Shown one piece after another: positions 31,939 through 40,959 of a DNA stretch of 64,000 nt. Where the stretch lies: contig JAFZKK010000091.1 of assembly GCA_017551905.1 (NCBI GenBank), positions 1 through 64,000 on the forward strand, read 5' to 3'. Origin of the DNA: Salinivirgaceae bacterium. GTDB lineage: Bacteria; Bacteroidota; Bacteroidia; Bacteroidales; SZUA-534. A model generated the notes under the pieces. It searched no databases. It was given only the letters and a program-made list of their open reading frames with translations, and was not told the DNA's origin. Position 1 is the stretch's first letter. Every line of letters begins with the position of its first letter. A program made the position numbers and the translations under genes.

Positions 31939-32823
31939 ATGATACAGAAATTGAGAGGAGTGGGGGTTGCGCTTGTAACTCCATTCAATACCGATGGGAC
32001 AATTGACTACGATGCGCTTGCCAATCTAATTGAATTACAGATAAATGGCGGCACGAGCTATATTGTGGCGCTTGGAACAACAGGCGAGCCTGCAACGCTG
32101 TCGAAAGCCGAGAAAAGCGAGGTTTTGGAGTTCATCCTGAAAAAAGTCGCTGGCCGCATTCCCGTTGTGGTTGGCTGCGGAGGCAACAACACCGCCGAGC
32201 TGATAGCGCAAGCCAAAGAATATGAGAACGATAGCCGCATTACCGCATTGCTGTCGGTGGCGCCGTTCTACAACAAACCCAACCAAAACGGTGTTTACGC
32301 TCATTTCAAGGCTCTTGCCGACAATGTCAACAAGCCGATTCTGCTCTACAACGTGCCAGGACGCACCGGAATCAACATATCGGTTGATGTTGTTGTGCGG
32401 CTTGCCGGCGAATGCAAGAATATCATTGGCATCAAAGAGGCTTCGGGCAATGTGGCGCAATGCATGCAGCTTGCCAGCCGCTGTCCAAAAGATTTCGTCC
32501 TCATCTCAGGCGACGATGCGCTCACTCTGCCGCTCATCGCATGCGGTTTCTCAGGGGTAATCTCGGTGCTGCAAAACGCTTATCCTAAGCAGTTTAGCCG
32601 CATTGTCAGCTTAGCTCTCGATGGTCGTTTTGCCGAGGCACGCGCCGAGCATTACAAGTTCCTGCCCGTTATCGACACGCTGTTTGCCGAGGGCAGTCCG
32701 TCGGGCGTGAAAGCCTATCTTGAGCTGCAAGGCAAGGCGAAAAATGTGGTCCGTCTGCCGCTTGCAACCGTTAGTGATACGCTTTATGCTAAAATCAAGG
32801 CATTAAACGATAGCGTTAAATAA
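31939..32823 (+). CDS. dapA: 4-hydroxy-tetrahydrodipicolinate synthase
   Basis: 294 residues, normal length. The substrate-binding ALGTTGEPATL motif, the catalytic Tyr in LLYNVPGRTGI and the Schiff-base Lys in IIGIKEASGN are intact. It condenses pyruvate with aspartate semialdehyde in the first step of the lysine and diaminopimelate branch, so it feeds cell-wall synthesis. It follows the DUF6913 gene by 8 bases. Confidence 0.96.
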   Translation: MIQKLRGVGVALVTPFNTDGTIDYDALANLIELQINGGTSYIVALGTTGEPATLSKAEKSEVLEFILKKVAGRIPVVVGCGGNNTAELIAQAKEYENDSRITALLSVAPFYNKPNQNGVYAHFKALADNVNKPILLYNVPGRTGINISVDVVVRLAGECKNIIGIKEASGNVAQCMQLASRCPKDFVLISGDDALTLPLIACGFSGVISVLQNAYPKQFSRIVSLALDGRFAEARAEHYKFLPVIDTLFAEGSPSGVKAYLELQGKAKNVVRLPLATVSDTLYAKIKALNDSVK

Positions 32824-32881
32824 TTGTACGGCAACACGTTGCAACGATTTGAAAAAATATTTCAAAAAAGCGTTTCTTAAG

Positions 32882-32911
32882 TTGCAACAATTGAAAAAGT
32901 GCCTATATTTG
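32882..32911 (+). promoter_or_regulatory. promoter of tRNA-Arg(ACG)
   Basis: TTG (32882-32884), 19-base spacer and TATATTTG (32904-32911), an excellent match to the Bacteroidota consensus, 12 bases before the mature tRNA. Confidence 0.75.
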
Positions 32912-32923
32912 CAACCGCTTTAG

Positions 32924-32997
32924 GGCCCTGTAGCTCAACTGTATAGAGCATTTGACTACGGATCAAAAGGTTGTGGGTTAGAATCCCGCCAGGGTCA
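32924..32997 (+). tRNA. tRNA-Arg(ACG)
   Basis: Folds as a full cloverleaf: acceptor GGCCCTG/CAGGGTC (one G-T), D stem GCTC/GAGC, anticodon stem TTTGA/TCAAA with loop CTACGGA (anticodon ACG), T stem GTGGG/CCCGC. CCA is not encoded. The D loop has T at position 19 and the T loop is TTAGAAT with A at 56, so the nearly universal G19-C56 pair is replaced by U19-A56, and the 15-48 pair is A-U. The linked changes suggest a functional tRNA. Anticodon A34 would be edited to inosine by TadA. Confidence 0.93.
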
Positions 32998-33007
32998 CAA
33001 GTTTTTC

Positions 33008-33050
33008 AAACCTCTGTCAGACAATAGTTTGCAGGGGTTTTCCTATTTTT
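33008..33050 (+). terminator. terminator after tRNA-Arg(ACG)
   Basis: Stem AAACCTCTG (33008-33016) with CAGGGGTTT (33032-33040), one G-T pair, 15-base loop, then TCCTATTTTT. Confidence 0.65.
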
Positions 33051-33185
33051 GGGCGTAGAGTTTTTCATTTGTTGTGAATAAACTTTCACAATCCATGTTT
33101 CATTTTTCGTATTAATTTTCATACTTTTACAAATCAAAATCATAAGTGATTGATTTTAAATACTAAGTCATAACCAAAAAAAAGT

Positions 33186-36100
33186 ATGAAAATGAAAACT
33201 ATGAGATTTCTACTTGTGGCTGTTGCTTCTTTTCTTGCTGCAACAGCATCGATGGCTCAAAACGGCTTCAATTATCAGGCGGTAATCCGTGATGCTGATG
33301 GCAATCTTCTTGCCGGACAAAACATCGCCTTGCGCATAACGCTGACAAGCGAGAATGCCGACACCACCTACTATCAAGAGATGCAGACAAAGCTGACCAA
33401 CGCCTATGGTGTGGTTTCGATAGTTGTGGGCGAAGGCACGGTTCTGAGCGGATACTTCTCGAAAGTGCCTTGGAACAGCGGCAACGTGTATATGAAAACC
33501 GAGTTTGACCCCACAGGCGTTGGCACTGATGACTTGTTGGTGACTGTTGGCACTACACGGCTGCAATCGGTGCCGGTGGCCGAGTACGCCAAAAAGACCA
33601 GCGAGGTTGAAAACCCTAAAAACATTAAGATACAAGCCACAAACGAGACCGGAGAAGAAGAGGCTCTGTTTGAGGTGAAAGACAAAGACGGCAATGTTGT
33701 GTTTGCCGTGTATAACGACGGTGTCCGTGTCTATGTTGACGACACCAAGCCCAACAGCGGCGGCAAAGCTGCCAAAAGCGGATTCGCAGTGGCCGGACGC
33801 TCAGGAAAAACAGGCGAGGCCAACACCTATTTTGCCGTGAACGATGAAGGTACACGTGTTTACGTTGACGACGAAGGCCCCAACAAAGCCGCCAAAGCAA
33901 AATTTGCCGTTGCAAGTGTGGGCAAGAGCAAAACCGGCGAGAGCCTTGTCGATAACTATCTGGTTGTCAACAAGCAAGGAACAAAGGTCTATGTTGACGG
34001 CAATGAGAACGTTGGCGATAAAGCCGCCAAAGCCACTTTTGCTGTGGCAAGCGTACGCAGCAAAAAAGACACTGTGGCCGAGGATTTCTTTGTTATAAAC
34101 AACGAAGGAACCAAGGTGTATGTTGACGACACCGCCAGCGGCAAAGCCGCTAAAGCCACATTTGCCGTGGCTGGCAAGAGTGGCAAAGCCGACAACAACA
34201 ATCTGTTTGTTGTAAACCAGTCTGGTACAAAAGTTTACGTTGACGAAGCCGACAACAAAGCTGCCAAAGCTACATTTGCCGTGGCTGGCAAGAGCGGCAA
34301 AAGCGTTGGCGACAACTATTTTGTTATCAACGATGAGGGAACCAAAGTATATGTTGACGGTGTTAATGGCCAGAAGGCTGCAAAAGCCACATTTGCTGTT
34401 GCAAGCGTGCGCAACGGCAAAGCCGAAACCGCTGAGGATTTCTTCCTCATAAACAAAGACGGAACCAAGGTGTTTATTGATGAGGAGACGAACAATAAGG
34501 CCGCTAAAGCCACATTTGCTGTTGCAAGTGTGAAAAAAGGCAAAGACGGCCAAACAGCCAACCCCAATTATCTTATTGTTGACTCCGACAGCACCCGTGT
34601 CTATATTGAAGATGGTAGTAATGGCAAGGCCGCCAAGAGCGGTTTTGCAGTAGCAGGGAAGAGCGGTGGCAAAGACGGTGAGACGACTCGAAACCTTTTC
34701 AATATCGACCTTGCCAAGAGCGCCGAAGTGCTCAATGGCGAGAACCGCGTTTATTGGTATCCTGCCGAGGAAAAGAATGCTTTTATGGCTGGTAATCTGA
34801 AGGTTGACAATGCTAACGATGTTGGTACCAACTCGTTCAATGCCGGTTACCAAAACAAAGCCAGCGGCGACTTCTCGCAAGCATTTGGTTATAAATCGGA
34901 AGCCACGGGCGAGACATCAATAGCCATTGGTAACCAAGCCAAAGCCACGGGCAAAAGTTCATTTGCCTTTGGCGAGAACACAACCGCCGCAGGCGAAAGC
35001 TCGGTAGCCATTGGTGTTGACGCGCAAACTGGCTTAAATGCCAAAAATTCCTTTGTATTTGGAAAATCGGCAATAGCCACAAAAGAAAATGGTTATGCGT
35101 TTGGTGATGGAGCTAAAGCCACAGGAAACAATAGCTATGCATTGGGTGCACTAGCAGAAGCAAAGGGTTCTTATAGCTATGCTTTGGGTAGTGGGGTAAT
35201 AGTACCTCACTGGAATAGTCAAGGACAACTTATTCGTATTGATACTATGTTAGCACCAAAAGCATCCGGGGCTTATAGCTATGCCTTTGGACCAGGAGCT
35301 AAGACATCTGCTTCTTATGCATTTGCTTTTGGCTACAATACAACTGCCAGCGAATATAAATCCACAGCAATTGGAGATGGCACAACAGCTAGTGGACAGT
35401 CTGCCATAGCAATGGGAAGGGAATCCATAGCCAGTTCAGATGCTTCCTCCGCAATGGGAGGATACACCACCGCAAGCGGTGCTTATTCTACAGCAATGGG
35501 ATATAAGACCAAGGCAAGCCAATATGCATCCACAGCAATGGGATATCAAACCACCGCAAGCGGATACATTTCTACTACAATGGGATGTAAAACCACTGCC
35601 AGCGGATACTATTCAACTGCAACTGGCTATGGAACAACGGCAAAATCATATGGCGAGTTTGTTGTTGGTAGTTTTAATACAGATTATACTGTTAGTCAAT
35701 ATGGGCTTAATAATCCTTCGTCTTCTGACAGGGTGTTTGTTATAGGAAATGGTGGTAGTTTAATTTGGAACAATAGTACATCAAGATATGATACGACAAG
35801 AAGCGATGCAATGATTGTTTATAAGAGTGGCAGTTCACAATTTGGTGGTAGTGTGTATCCTATGACCACAAATAAATATAATTTAGGCACTTCAGCCACA
35901 CTTTGGGCCAAGGTATACGCTACCGGTGGAGTTCAAACAACCTCCGACCAACGCCTCAAAACCAATATAAAACCGCTTGAGCGAGCATTAGATAAAGTGC
36001 TGACGCTCAATGGTGTAACGTACAATTGGCGAGTTGCGGAGTTCCCCGAGAAGAATTTCGACAACTACCGTCATGTGGGCGTTCTGGCGCAAGAGCTTGA

Positions 36101-36302
36101 GGCTGTCCTGCCAGAGGCTGTCGAGACTGGTGAGGATGGTTATAAATCAGTCAACTATGCAGGAATAACCCCATTGCTCATCGAAGCCATCAAAGAGCAG
36201 CAGCAGATAATAAACACCCTGCAAAGCGAGAAAGACGCGCAGCAAAAGGAGATAGAAGAACTGAAAGCGCAGATGAAGGAGATTTTGGAGAAATTGAAAT
36301 AA
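33186..36302 (+). CDS. repeat-rich surface protein 2 (39-aa repeats, YadA-like head, S74 tail)
   Basis: 1,038 residues, the longest of three paralogues. The signal peptide ends at SMA (residue 24). The conserved N-terminal domain (NGFNYQAVIRDADGNLLAGQ) is more diverged than in proteins 1 and 3. About 179-505 hold eight repeats on the EGTKVYVD...AAKATFAVA theme, followed by YadA-head-like repeats (about 552-822, SAIGDGTTASGQSAIAMG kind), an S74 chaperone domain with Ser920/Lys925 (TSDQRLK) and a C-terminal coiled coil rich in Gln, Glu and Lys. It follows tRNA-Arg(ACG) and is not preceded by a hexamer array. Probably exported and trimeric; there is no membrane anchor domain. Head repeats and S74 are also typical of phage tail spikes, but no other phage gene is nearby. 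Confidence 0.85.
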   Translation: MKMKTMRFLLVAVASFLAATASMAQNGFNYQAVIRDADGNLLAGQNIALRITLTSENADTTYYQEMQTKLTNAYGVVSIVVGEGTVLSGYFSKVPWNSGNVYMKTEFDPTGVGTDDLLVTVGTTRLQSVPVAEYAKKTSEVENPKNIKIQATNETGEEEALFEVKDKDGNVVFAVYNDGVRVYVDDTKPNSGGKAAKSGFAVAGRSGKTGEANTYFAVNDEGTRVYVDDEGPNKAAKAKFAVASVGKSKTGESLVDNYLVVNKQGTKVYVDGNENVGDKAAKATFAVASVRSKKDTVAEDFFVINNEGTKVYVDDTASGKAAKATFAVAGKSGKADNNNLFVVNQSGTKVYVDEADNKAAKATFAVAGKSGKSVGDNYFVINDEGTKVYVDGVNGQKAAKATFAVASVRNGKAETAEDFFLINKDGTKVFIDEETNNKAAKATFAVASVKKGKDGQTANPNYLIVDSDSTRVYIEDGSNGKAAKSGFAVAGKSGGKDGETTRNLFNIDLAKSAEVLNGENRVYWYPAEEKNAFMAGNLKVDNANDVGTNSFNAGYQNKASGDFSQAFGYKSEATGETSIAIGNQAKATGKSSFAFGENTTAAGESSVAIGVDAQTGLNAKNSFVFGKSAIATKENGYAFGDGAKATGNNSYALGALAEAKGSYSYALGSGVIVPHWNSQGQLIRIDTMLAPKASGAYSYAFGPGAKTSASYAFAFGYNTTASEYKSTAIGDGTTASGQSAIAMGRESIASSDASSAMGGYTTASGAYSTAMGYKTKASQYASTAMGYQTTASGYISTTMGCKTTASGYYSTATGYGTTAKSYGEFVVGSFNTDYTVSQYGLNNPSSSDRVFVIGNGGSLIWNNSTSRYDTTRSDAMIVYKSGSSQFGGSVYPMTTNKYNLGTSATLWAKVYATGGVQTTSDQRLKTNIKPLERALDKVLTLNGVTYNWRVAEFPEKNFDNYRHVGVLAQELEAVLPEAVETGEDGYKSVNYAGITPLLIEAIKEQQQIINTLQSEKDAQQKEIEELKAQMKEILEKLK

Positions 36303-36331
36303 TGTAGGGACGCATCAACAATTATGTATGT

Positions 36332-36361
36332 TGTAGAGACGCGCCATGGCACGTCTCTACA
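36332..36361. repeat. REP palindrome, family 1, copy b (inverted orientation)
   Basis: 30-bp palindrome 29 bases after surface protein 2. The asymmetric positions (GACGCGCC...GCACGTC) show that it is in the opposite orientation to copies a, c and d. A half-copy of the second palindrome family (TAGGGACGC) lies just before it at 36305-36313. Confidence 0.85.
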
Positions 36362-36411
36362 TTTTTATGGAGCATTTGGAAATTATTTGTGCAACCGCAT
36401 ATTAATGCTTT

Positions 36412-36442
36412 TTTGTGATTGTTACATAATATGTTATATTTG
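36412..36442 (+). promoter_or_regulatory. promoter of the RAYT transposase
   Basis: TTTG (36412-36415), 19-base spacer, TATATTTG (36435-36442): an ideal Bacteroidota promoter, 27 bases before the ATG. Confidence 0.65.
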
Positions 36443-36469
36443 TTAGAAATCAATAAAATACCATTATAA

Positions 36470-37054
36470 ATGCCAAACGATTTGTTTAAAAACCGTTTCC
36501 GCATACCGTCGGCACGTGCCCAGTGGCACCATTACAATGGCGGGATGTATTTTGTAACCATCTGCACAGCCGGTCGGGAACATTTTTTCGGTGAAATAAC
36601 AAACAGCGAAATGAGGCTGTCGGCAATTGGGGAATATACTCGACAATGTATCGAAAACACATCTCAACATACCAAATACGCACAGGTGCCACTATATGTT
36701 ATAATGCCCAATCACTTGCATTTGATTGTCATTATTGATGACGCACAATTGGTAGAGACGTGCCATGGCGCGTCTCTACATGCAAATCATGGCGAATCTC
36801 TACAATGGCGTGTATCTTCGGAAGGCAAAAATCAAAAAATGCAAGATGTTGCAAACCATCAAGGTCGATTATCGGCAGTCATTGGTTTATTTAAACAATC
36901 CGTTACCCGTCATGCAAATGCCAACAATATTCCTTTTGCTTGGCAAACCCGGTTTCACGACCACATCATCCGCCATACCGATGAAATAAACCATTTTGCC
37001 GAATACATCCAAAACAACGTAGCCAAATGGGATACCGATGAATTTAATGTGTAA
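36470..37054 (+). CDS. REP-associated tyrosine transposase (RAYT, Y1/HUH family)
   Basis: 194 residues. The HUH pair is His82 and His84 in YVIMPNHLHLIVII, and the nucleophile is probably Tyr179 in FAEYIQNNVAKW; the N-terminus GGMYFVTICTAGREHFFGEI is typical of RAYT proteins. Such single-domain enzymes nick and join single-stranded REP hairpins and are thought to spread REP elements. Matching palindromes flank the gene on both sides. A third copy (36752-36779) is inside the reading frame, encoding about residues 95-104 (ETCHGASLH), between the HUH and Tyr motifs, and a degenerate half-copy follows. The frame stays open across the insert, so the protein may still work with an extra loop. Confidence 0.88.
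   Translation: MPNDLFKNRFRIPSARAQWHHYNGGMYFVTICTAGREHFFGEITNSEMRLSAIGEYTRQCIENTSQHTKYAQVPLYVIMPNHLHLIVIIDDAQLVETCHGASLHANHGESLQWRVSSEGKNQKMQDVANHQGRLSAVIGLFKQSVTRHANANNIPFAWQTRFHDHIIRHTDEINHFAEYIQNNVAKWDTDEFNV
36752..36804. repeat. REP palindrome, family 1, copy c, inside the transposase gene
   Basis: A full 28-bp palindrome (36752-36779) followed by a decayed half-copy (CATGGCGAATCTCTACA, 36788-36804). It keeps the transposase frame open. Orientation is the same as copies a and d. Confidence 0.85.
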
Positions 37055-37081
37055 ATTGATATTTGAACGTTGTGTTGTTAT

Positions 37082-37111
37082 TGTAGAGACGTGCCATGGC
37101 GCGTCTCTACA
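37082..37111. repeat. REP palindrome, family 1, copy d
   Basis: 30-bp palindrome 27 bases after the transposase stop, with T-rich sequence following. It is inverted with respect to copy b, so the transposase gene is bracketed by oppositely oriented REPs. Confidence 0.85.
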
Positions 37112-37227
37112 TTTTTTTGTGGCGCATATTCGGGCAACAATCAACATTTTCTTGCATTTTATTTTAGCTTTGTAAAAATCAAAAACAATTACTACGAAAA
37201 CCAATACAAATCTAAAACACTGAAAAT

Positions 37228-40149
37228 ATGGGACTTTTCGATAAATTCAAGGCAAAATTCAATTTCGGCATGGGCGTTGCCTTCGAAACGGGAAAAGGCA
37301 TTGCGCCCGATTTTGGCGAGGCCGTTAAATACTACACCAAGGCGGCCGAAGCAGGCTACGCCGATGCGCAGAACAACCTGGGCGTGTGTTATCTGAACGG
37401 GCGCGGAGTGGCGCAGGATTACGCAAAAGCCGTGGAGTGGTTCGAGAAAGCTGCTGCACAAGGAATCGCTTTAGGGCTGAATAACTTGGGATTATGCTAT
37501 CAAAACGGAACTGGGGTGCCGCAGGATTCTGCCAAAGCCTTTGAATTGTTTAGCCAAGCGGCTGCACAAAACAATGCCATGGCGCTATACCACATGGGTG
37601 TATGCTATGAAATCGGCTCGGGTGTGAAGCAGGATATGGCAAAGGCCATTGAATGGTTCGAGAAGGCGGCAACACAAGGAAACGTGACGGCGCAAGGCCG
37701 TTTGGGTTACATTTATTATGTCGGGCAGGGCGTGGAGAAAGACTATGCCAAATCGGCCCAATGGTACACCAAGGCGGCAGAGCAGGGCGATGGCTACTCA
37801 CAATTCAACCTGGGTATATGCTATGAATTAGGAAACGGCGTGGAGCAGAATATGGAGAAAGCCGTTGAATGGTACACCAAAGCGGCCGAACAAGGCGACC
37901 TCAAGGCCATAAACAACGTTGGAGTCTGCTATTTAAATGGGAAAGGCGTTGCGCAGGATAGCACCAAAGCCGTGGAATGGTTCACTAAAGCGGTTGAAAA
38001 AGGCGATGCGTCGGGACAATTCAATCTGGCCAGTTGCTATGAGTTTGGAAGTGGTGTTGAGCAGGATTACATGAAGGCCGCCGAGTTGTTCGGAAAAGCC
38101 GCCGCACAAGGAAACACCGATGCTAAAGCGAAACTGGAATATCTGCAAAAAAATGGGTTGGGCGAGCCTATGAACGTCGAATTGCTGACCAAAGCCGCCA
38201 ATGAAGGCAACGCGGCCGCGCAATGCAATCTGGGTTATTGCTGCAAGATGGGCGAAGGCGTGGAACAAGATTACGTGAAAGCCGTTGAGTGGTACACCAA
38301 AGCCGCCAATCAAGGCGACGCAGCCGCACAATACAATCTGTCCATTTGCTACGCCAACGGGCAAGGCGTTGAAAAAAATGACGAGTTAGCCACTCAATGG
38401 CTTGAGCAGTCGGCTGGCAAGGGATACGCACTCGCACAAAAGAAAACACGGGAAGTGTTTGAATGCTTCTTGACAAGTGCCACGTTAGGCTATGCCCACG
38501 CACAGTGCGTTGTGGGCGACTGTTACCGAAAAGGCTGCGGTGTGCAGCAGGATTTTCAGAAAGCCTTTGAGTGGTATACCAAAGCGGCTGAGAAGGGATA
38601 TGCCGAGGCGCAAAACAGGTTGGGAATCTGTTATTCCGACGAGATGGGTGTTGAACGTAATCTCGAAAAAGCCGTCGAGTGGTACACCAAATCGGCTGAA
38701 CAGGGATTCGCACCAGCGCAGAGCAATTTGGGCGTTTTCTATTTAAACGGATATGGAGTTGAGAAGAATCCTAAAAAAGCAGTCGAGTGGTACACCAAAG
38801 CAGCCGAACAGGATTATGCTACCGCACAATACGACCTGGCTCGGATTTATGAGGATGGCAAGGTTGTCAAGCAGAATTACAAGAAAGCATTCGAATTGTA
38901 CTCCAAATTGGCCGAACAAGGCAATGAAGCCGCGCTTCACAGTATGGCACAGTTTTATGAAGAAGGAAAGGGTGTGGAGCAGGATTATGAGAAAGCCATT
39001 GAGTTGTACACAAAATGCTTAGAGCAGGGAAGCGATTTGATGAAAAGTATGACGAAAATGAGTTTGCACTTCTGCACCGAAAAGTATAACGAACAGAAAA
39101 GAAAAGCTTCGCAGAAAAAGTCGGCAGAGCAAGGTGATGCTGAGGCGCAATTCGAAATGGGCAAAAAATACTATTATGGTATTGGTACTGAACAAGATAA
39201 AAAGAAAGGCATTGAGTTGCTCACCAAAGCAGCCAAGCAGGGGCACGCTGAAGCGCAATATCATTTAGGTCTCTTTTATTCGTTAGAGGACAGCGAATTT
39301 TTCGATTCTGAAAAATCAGTCATGTGGACCACCAAAGCCGCCGAGTTAGGGCTCGATGCGGCACAATACGTTTTAGGCAGTTATTACGCCGAAGGAAACG
39401 TTGTTGAGCAGGATTACGAAAAAGCCCTCGAATGGTACACCAAAGCAGCCGAGCAAGGAAACTTTGGCGCACAATACAGCATTGGTTATCTTTATGAGAA
39501 CGGTTTAGGCGTTGAACAGGATTTACAGAAAGCCTTTGAATGGTACACTAAAGCCGCTGAACAAGACTATCCCGACGCTCTATGCCGGCTGGGCTTCCTC
39601 TATAACGATGGAGAAGGCGTGGAGCAGGATTATCAGAAAGCATTTGAATGGTTCTCCAAGGCTGCCGAACAGGAATTCGCTACGGGACAAATATGTATGG
39701 GAATGTGTTATGAAGGAGGGAAAGGCGTTGCCAAAGATTACAAGAAAGCGTTTGAATGGTACTCCAAGGCTGCCGAGCAGGGAGATATTGTAGCACAAAC
39801 ACGTGTTGGCTTCTTCTATTTTGTCGGAAATGGAGTCGAAAAGAATTACGAGAAGGCTCTCGAATGTTATTATAAAGCCGTTGAACAAGATGAATGCGCC
39901 AATGACGCAATATCGAGCATTGCCATTATGTACAAAAATGGAAAAGGCGTTGCCCGCGATTATCAGAAAGCCTTCGAATGGTTCTTAAAAGCTGCCGAAC
40001 TTGACGATGATACAGCACAATTCGATGTCGGCCTGTGCTACGAGAAAGGCTATGGCGTTGCAGTTGACCTTGACGAAGCCTTCCGCTGGTATGAAAAGGC
40101 CGCCGAACAAGGGCATAAAGGTGCGGAAAAGAAATTGGAAAATAAATGA
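37228..40149 (+). CDS. giant Sel1-repeat protein
   Basis: 973 residues, almost wholly made of about 25 Sel1-like repeats of 36 residues (consensus NLGVCYENGxGVEQDYxKAVEWYTKAAEQG-type). Two repeats carry insertions, near residues 405-425 and 605-635. There is no signal peptide or membrane segment, so it is probably cytoplasmic. Sel1 repeats form alpha-solenoids that bind proteins and often act in signalling or host interaction; the partner is unknown. A TAGCTTTG box at 37165-37172 is a likely promoter. A palindrome of the second REP family follows the stop codon. Repeats differ at DNA level, so the array is older than the 39-residue repeats of the surface proteins. Confidence 0.88.
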   Translation: MGLFDKFKAKFNFGMGVAFETGKGIAPDFGEAVKYYTKAAEAGYADAQNNLGVCYLNGRGVAQDYAKAVEWFEKAAAQGIALGLNNLGLCYQNGTGVPQDSAKAFELFSQAAAQNNAMALYHMGVCYEIGSGVKQDMAKAIEWFEKAATQGNVTAQGRLGYIYYVGQGVEKDYAKSAQWYTKAAEQGDGYSQFNLGICYELGNGVEQNMEKAVEWYTKAAEQGDLKAINNVGVCYLNGKGVAQDSTKAVEWFTKAVEKGDASGQFNLASCYEFGSGVEQDYMKAAELFGKAAAQGNTDAKAKLEYLQKNGLGEPMNVELLTKAANEGNAAAQCNLGYCCKMGEGVEQDYVKAVEWYTKAANQGDAAAQYNLSICYANGQGVEKNDELATQWLEQSAGKGYALAQKKTREVFECFLTSATLGYAHAQCVVGDCYRKGCGVQQDFQKAFEWYTKAAEKGYAEAQNRLGICYSDEMGVERNLEKAVEWYTKSAEQGFAPAQSNLGVFYLNGYGVEKNPKKAVEWYTKAAEQDYATAQYDLARIYEDGKVVKQNYKKAFELYSKLAEQGNEAALHSMAQFYEEGKGVEQDYEKAIELYTKCLEQGSDLMKSMTKMSLHFCTEKYNEQKRKASQKKSAEQGDAEAQFEMGKKYYYGIGTEQDKKKGIELLTKAAKQGHAEAQYHLGLFYSLEDSEFFDSEKSVMWTTKAAELGLDAAQYVLGSYYAEGNVVEQDYEKALEWYTKAAEQGNFGAQYSIGYLYENGLGVEQDLQKAFEWYTKAAEQDYPDALCRLGFLYNDGEGVEQDYQKAFEWFSKAAEQEFATGQICMGMCYEGGKGVAKDYKKAFEWYSKAAEQGDIVAQTRVGFFYFVGNGVEKNYEKALECYYKAVEQDECANDAISSIAIMYKNGKGVARDYQKAFEWFLKAAELDDDTAQFDVGLCYEKGYGVAVDLDEAFRWYEKAAEQGHKGAEKKLENK

Positions 40150-40155
40150 TAAATG

Positions 40156-40181
40156 TAGGGACGCGATTAATCGCGTCCCTA
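40156..40181. repeat. REP palindrome, family 2 (perfect)
   Basis: A perfect 26-bp palindrome with arms TAGGGACGCGATT / AATCGCGTCCCTA, between the convergent Sel1 and wbqC genes. It could serve as a two-way terminator. A close relative is at 51683-51702. Confidence 0.85.
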
Positions 40182-40203
40182 TAACAAATTTATAACTAGA
40201 ATT

Positions 40204-40842
40204 TTACACACAACTCTCTTTCAGTATCGTCACAGCCTCCGGTCCGCAGTTCATAACAAGGTCGATAATCGACAGATTTGGAATGAACCCAAAACGCTCG
40301 TCGAAGACCTGAGTGTAGGGCTGAGGCTCAAAATGCTCATCGGCAACGCAATGCGACGGCTTTGGGTGGATTGTGTTGCGATAGTCAGCACAATCGGGCG
40401 TGCGTGTGTAATCGGTTGTCAGAAGCGTGTTATCTGGCATTTTCAGCCATTTTAAGCACACTTCGAGTATCGCGCGGTTATAGTCAAGCAAAAAATCAAA
40501 ACGTTGCGTGTAGAACGGCTCAATGTCGTCGGCGTAATAGTCATAGAACGGCGATGACTTGTAGAGCGAGCGGATGGTGTAAAAATGGTTCTTCTGCCAC
40601 GGCGTTTGGTACGATATGCGGATGTCGCGCGTCATCGGGTTGTGTGTATCGCCCTTTAAGATAGGCACTTGCAGCGTCTGAACACAATTCGGGCCGTAGA
40701 GCGCGCAGCGGTTGCGGTAGCTCTGTTTTGGGAAGGTCTCGAACTGTTCAATCAGCACCTGCCGGTGGCTGACAATCTTTGTAAACCACTGAACGGGCGG
40801 CCAATAGGCGGTGCTCAACAGGCAAATATCGTTATCTGTCAT
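40204..40842 (-). CDS. WbqC-family protein
   Basis: 212 residues, cytoplasmic. It has the WbqC start (LLSTAYWPPVQWFTKIVSHR) and the conserved PILKGDTHNP and ISYQTPWQKNHFYTIRSLYKSSPFYDYY blocks. WbqC-like proteins occur in O-antigen loci of some bacteria and as stand-alone genes in Bacteroidota; biochemical function is not established, though a role in sugar-nucleotide or amino-sugar modification has been suggested. It stands alone here, convergent to the Sel1 gene. Confidence 0.85.
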   Translation of the reverse strand: MTDNDICLLSTAYWPPVQWFTKIVSHRQVLIEQFETFPKQSYRNRCALYGPNCVQTLQVPILKGDTHNPMTRDIRISYQTPWQKNHFYTIRSLYKSSPFYDYYADDIEPFYTQRFDFLLDYNRAILEVCLKWLKMPDNTLLTTDYTRTPDCADYRNTIHPKPSHCVADEHFEPQPYTQVFDERFGFIPNLSIIDLVMNCGPEAVTILKESCV

Positions 40843-40909
40843 TTTTCGATGTTAAAATTTCGGTGTCGTTTCCGACGGCAAATAAACTAACTTTTTTATT
40901 CTATAATTG

Positions 40910-40939
40910 TTGTAATGGAATGATAATGGCTTATTTTTG
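40910..40939 (+). promoter_or_regulatory. promoter of tRNA-Arg(TCT)
   Basis: TTG, a 19-base spacer and TATTTTTG (40932-40939), 20 bases before the tRNA: a strong consensus match. Confidence 0.7.
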
Positions 40940-40959
40940 CAGCCGCAAAAGCGAACTAT

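Noticed and set aside
33186-36302. Surface protein 2 as a prophage tail fibre.
   Set aside because: S74 and head repeats occur in tail spikes, but there is a signal peptide and no other phage gene within 20 kb.
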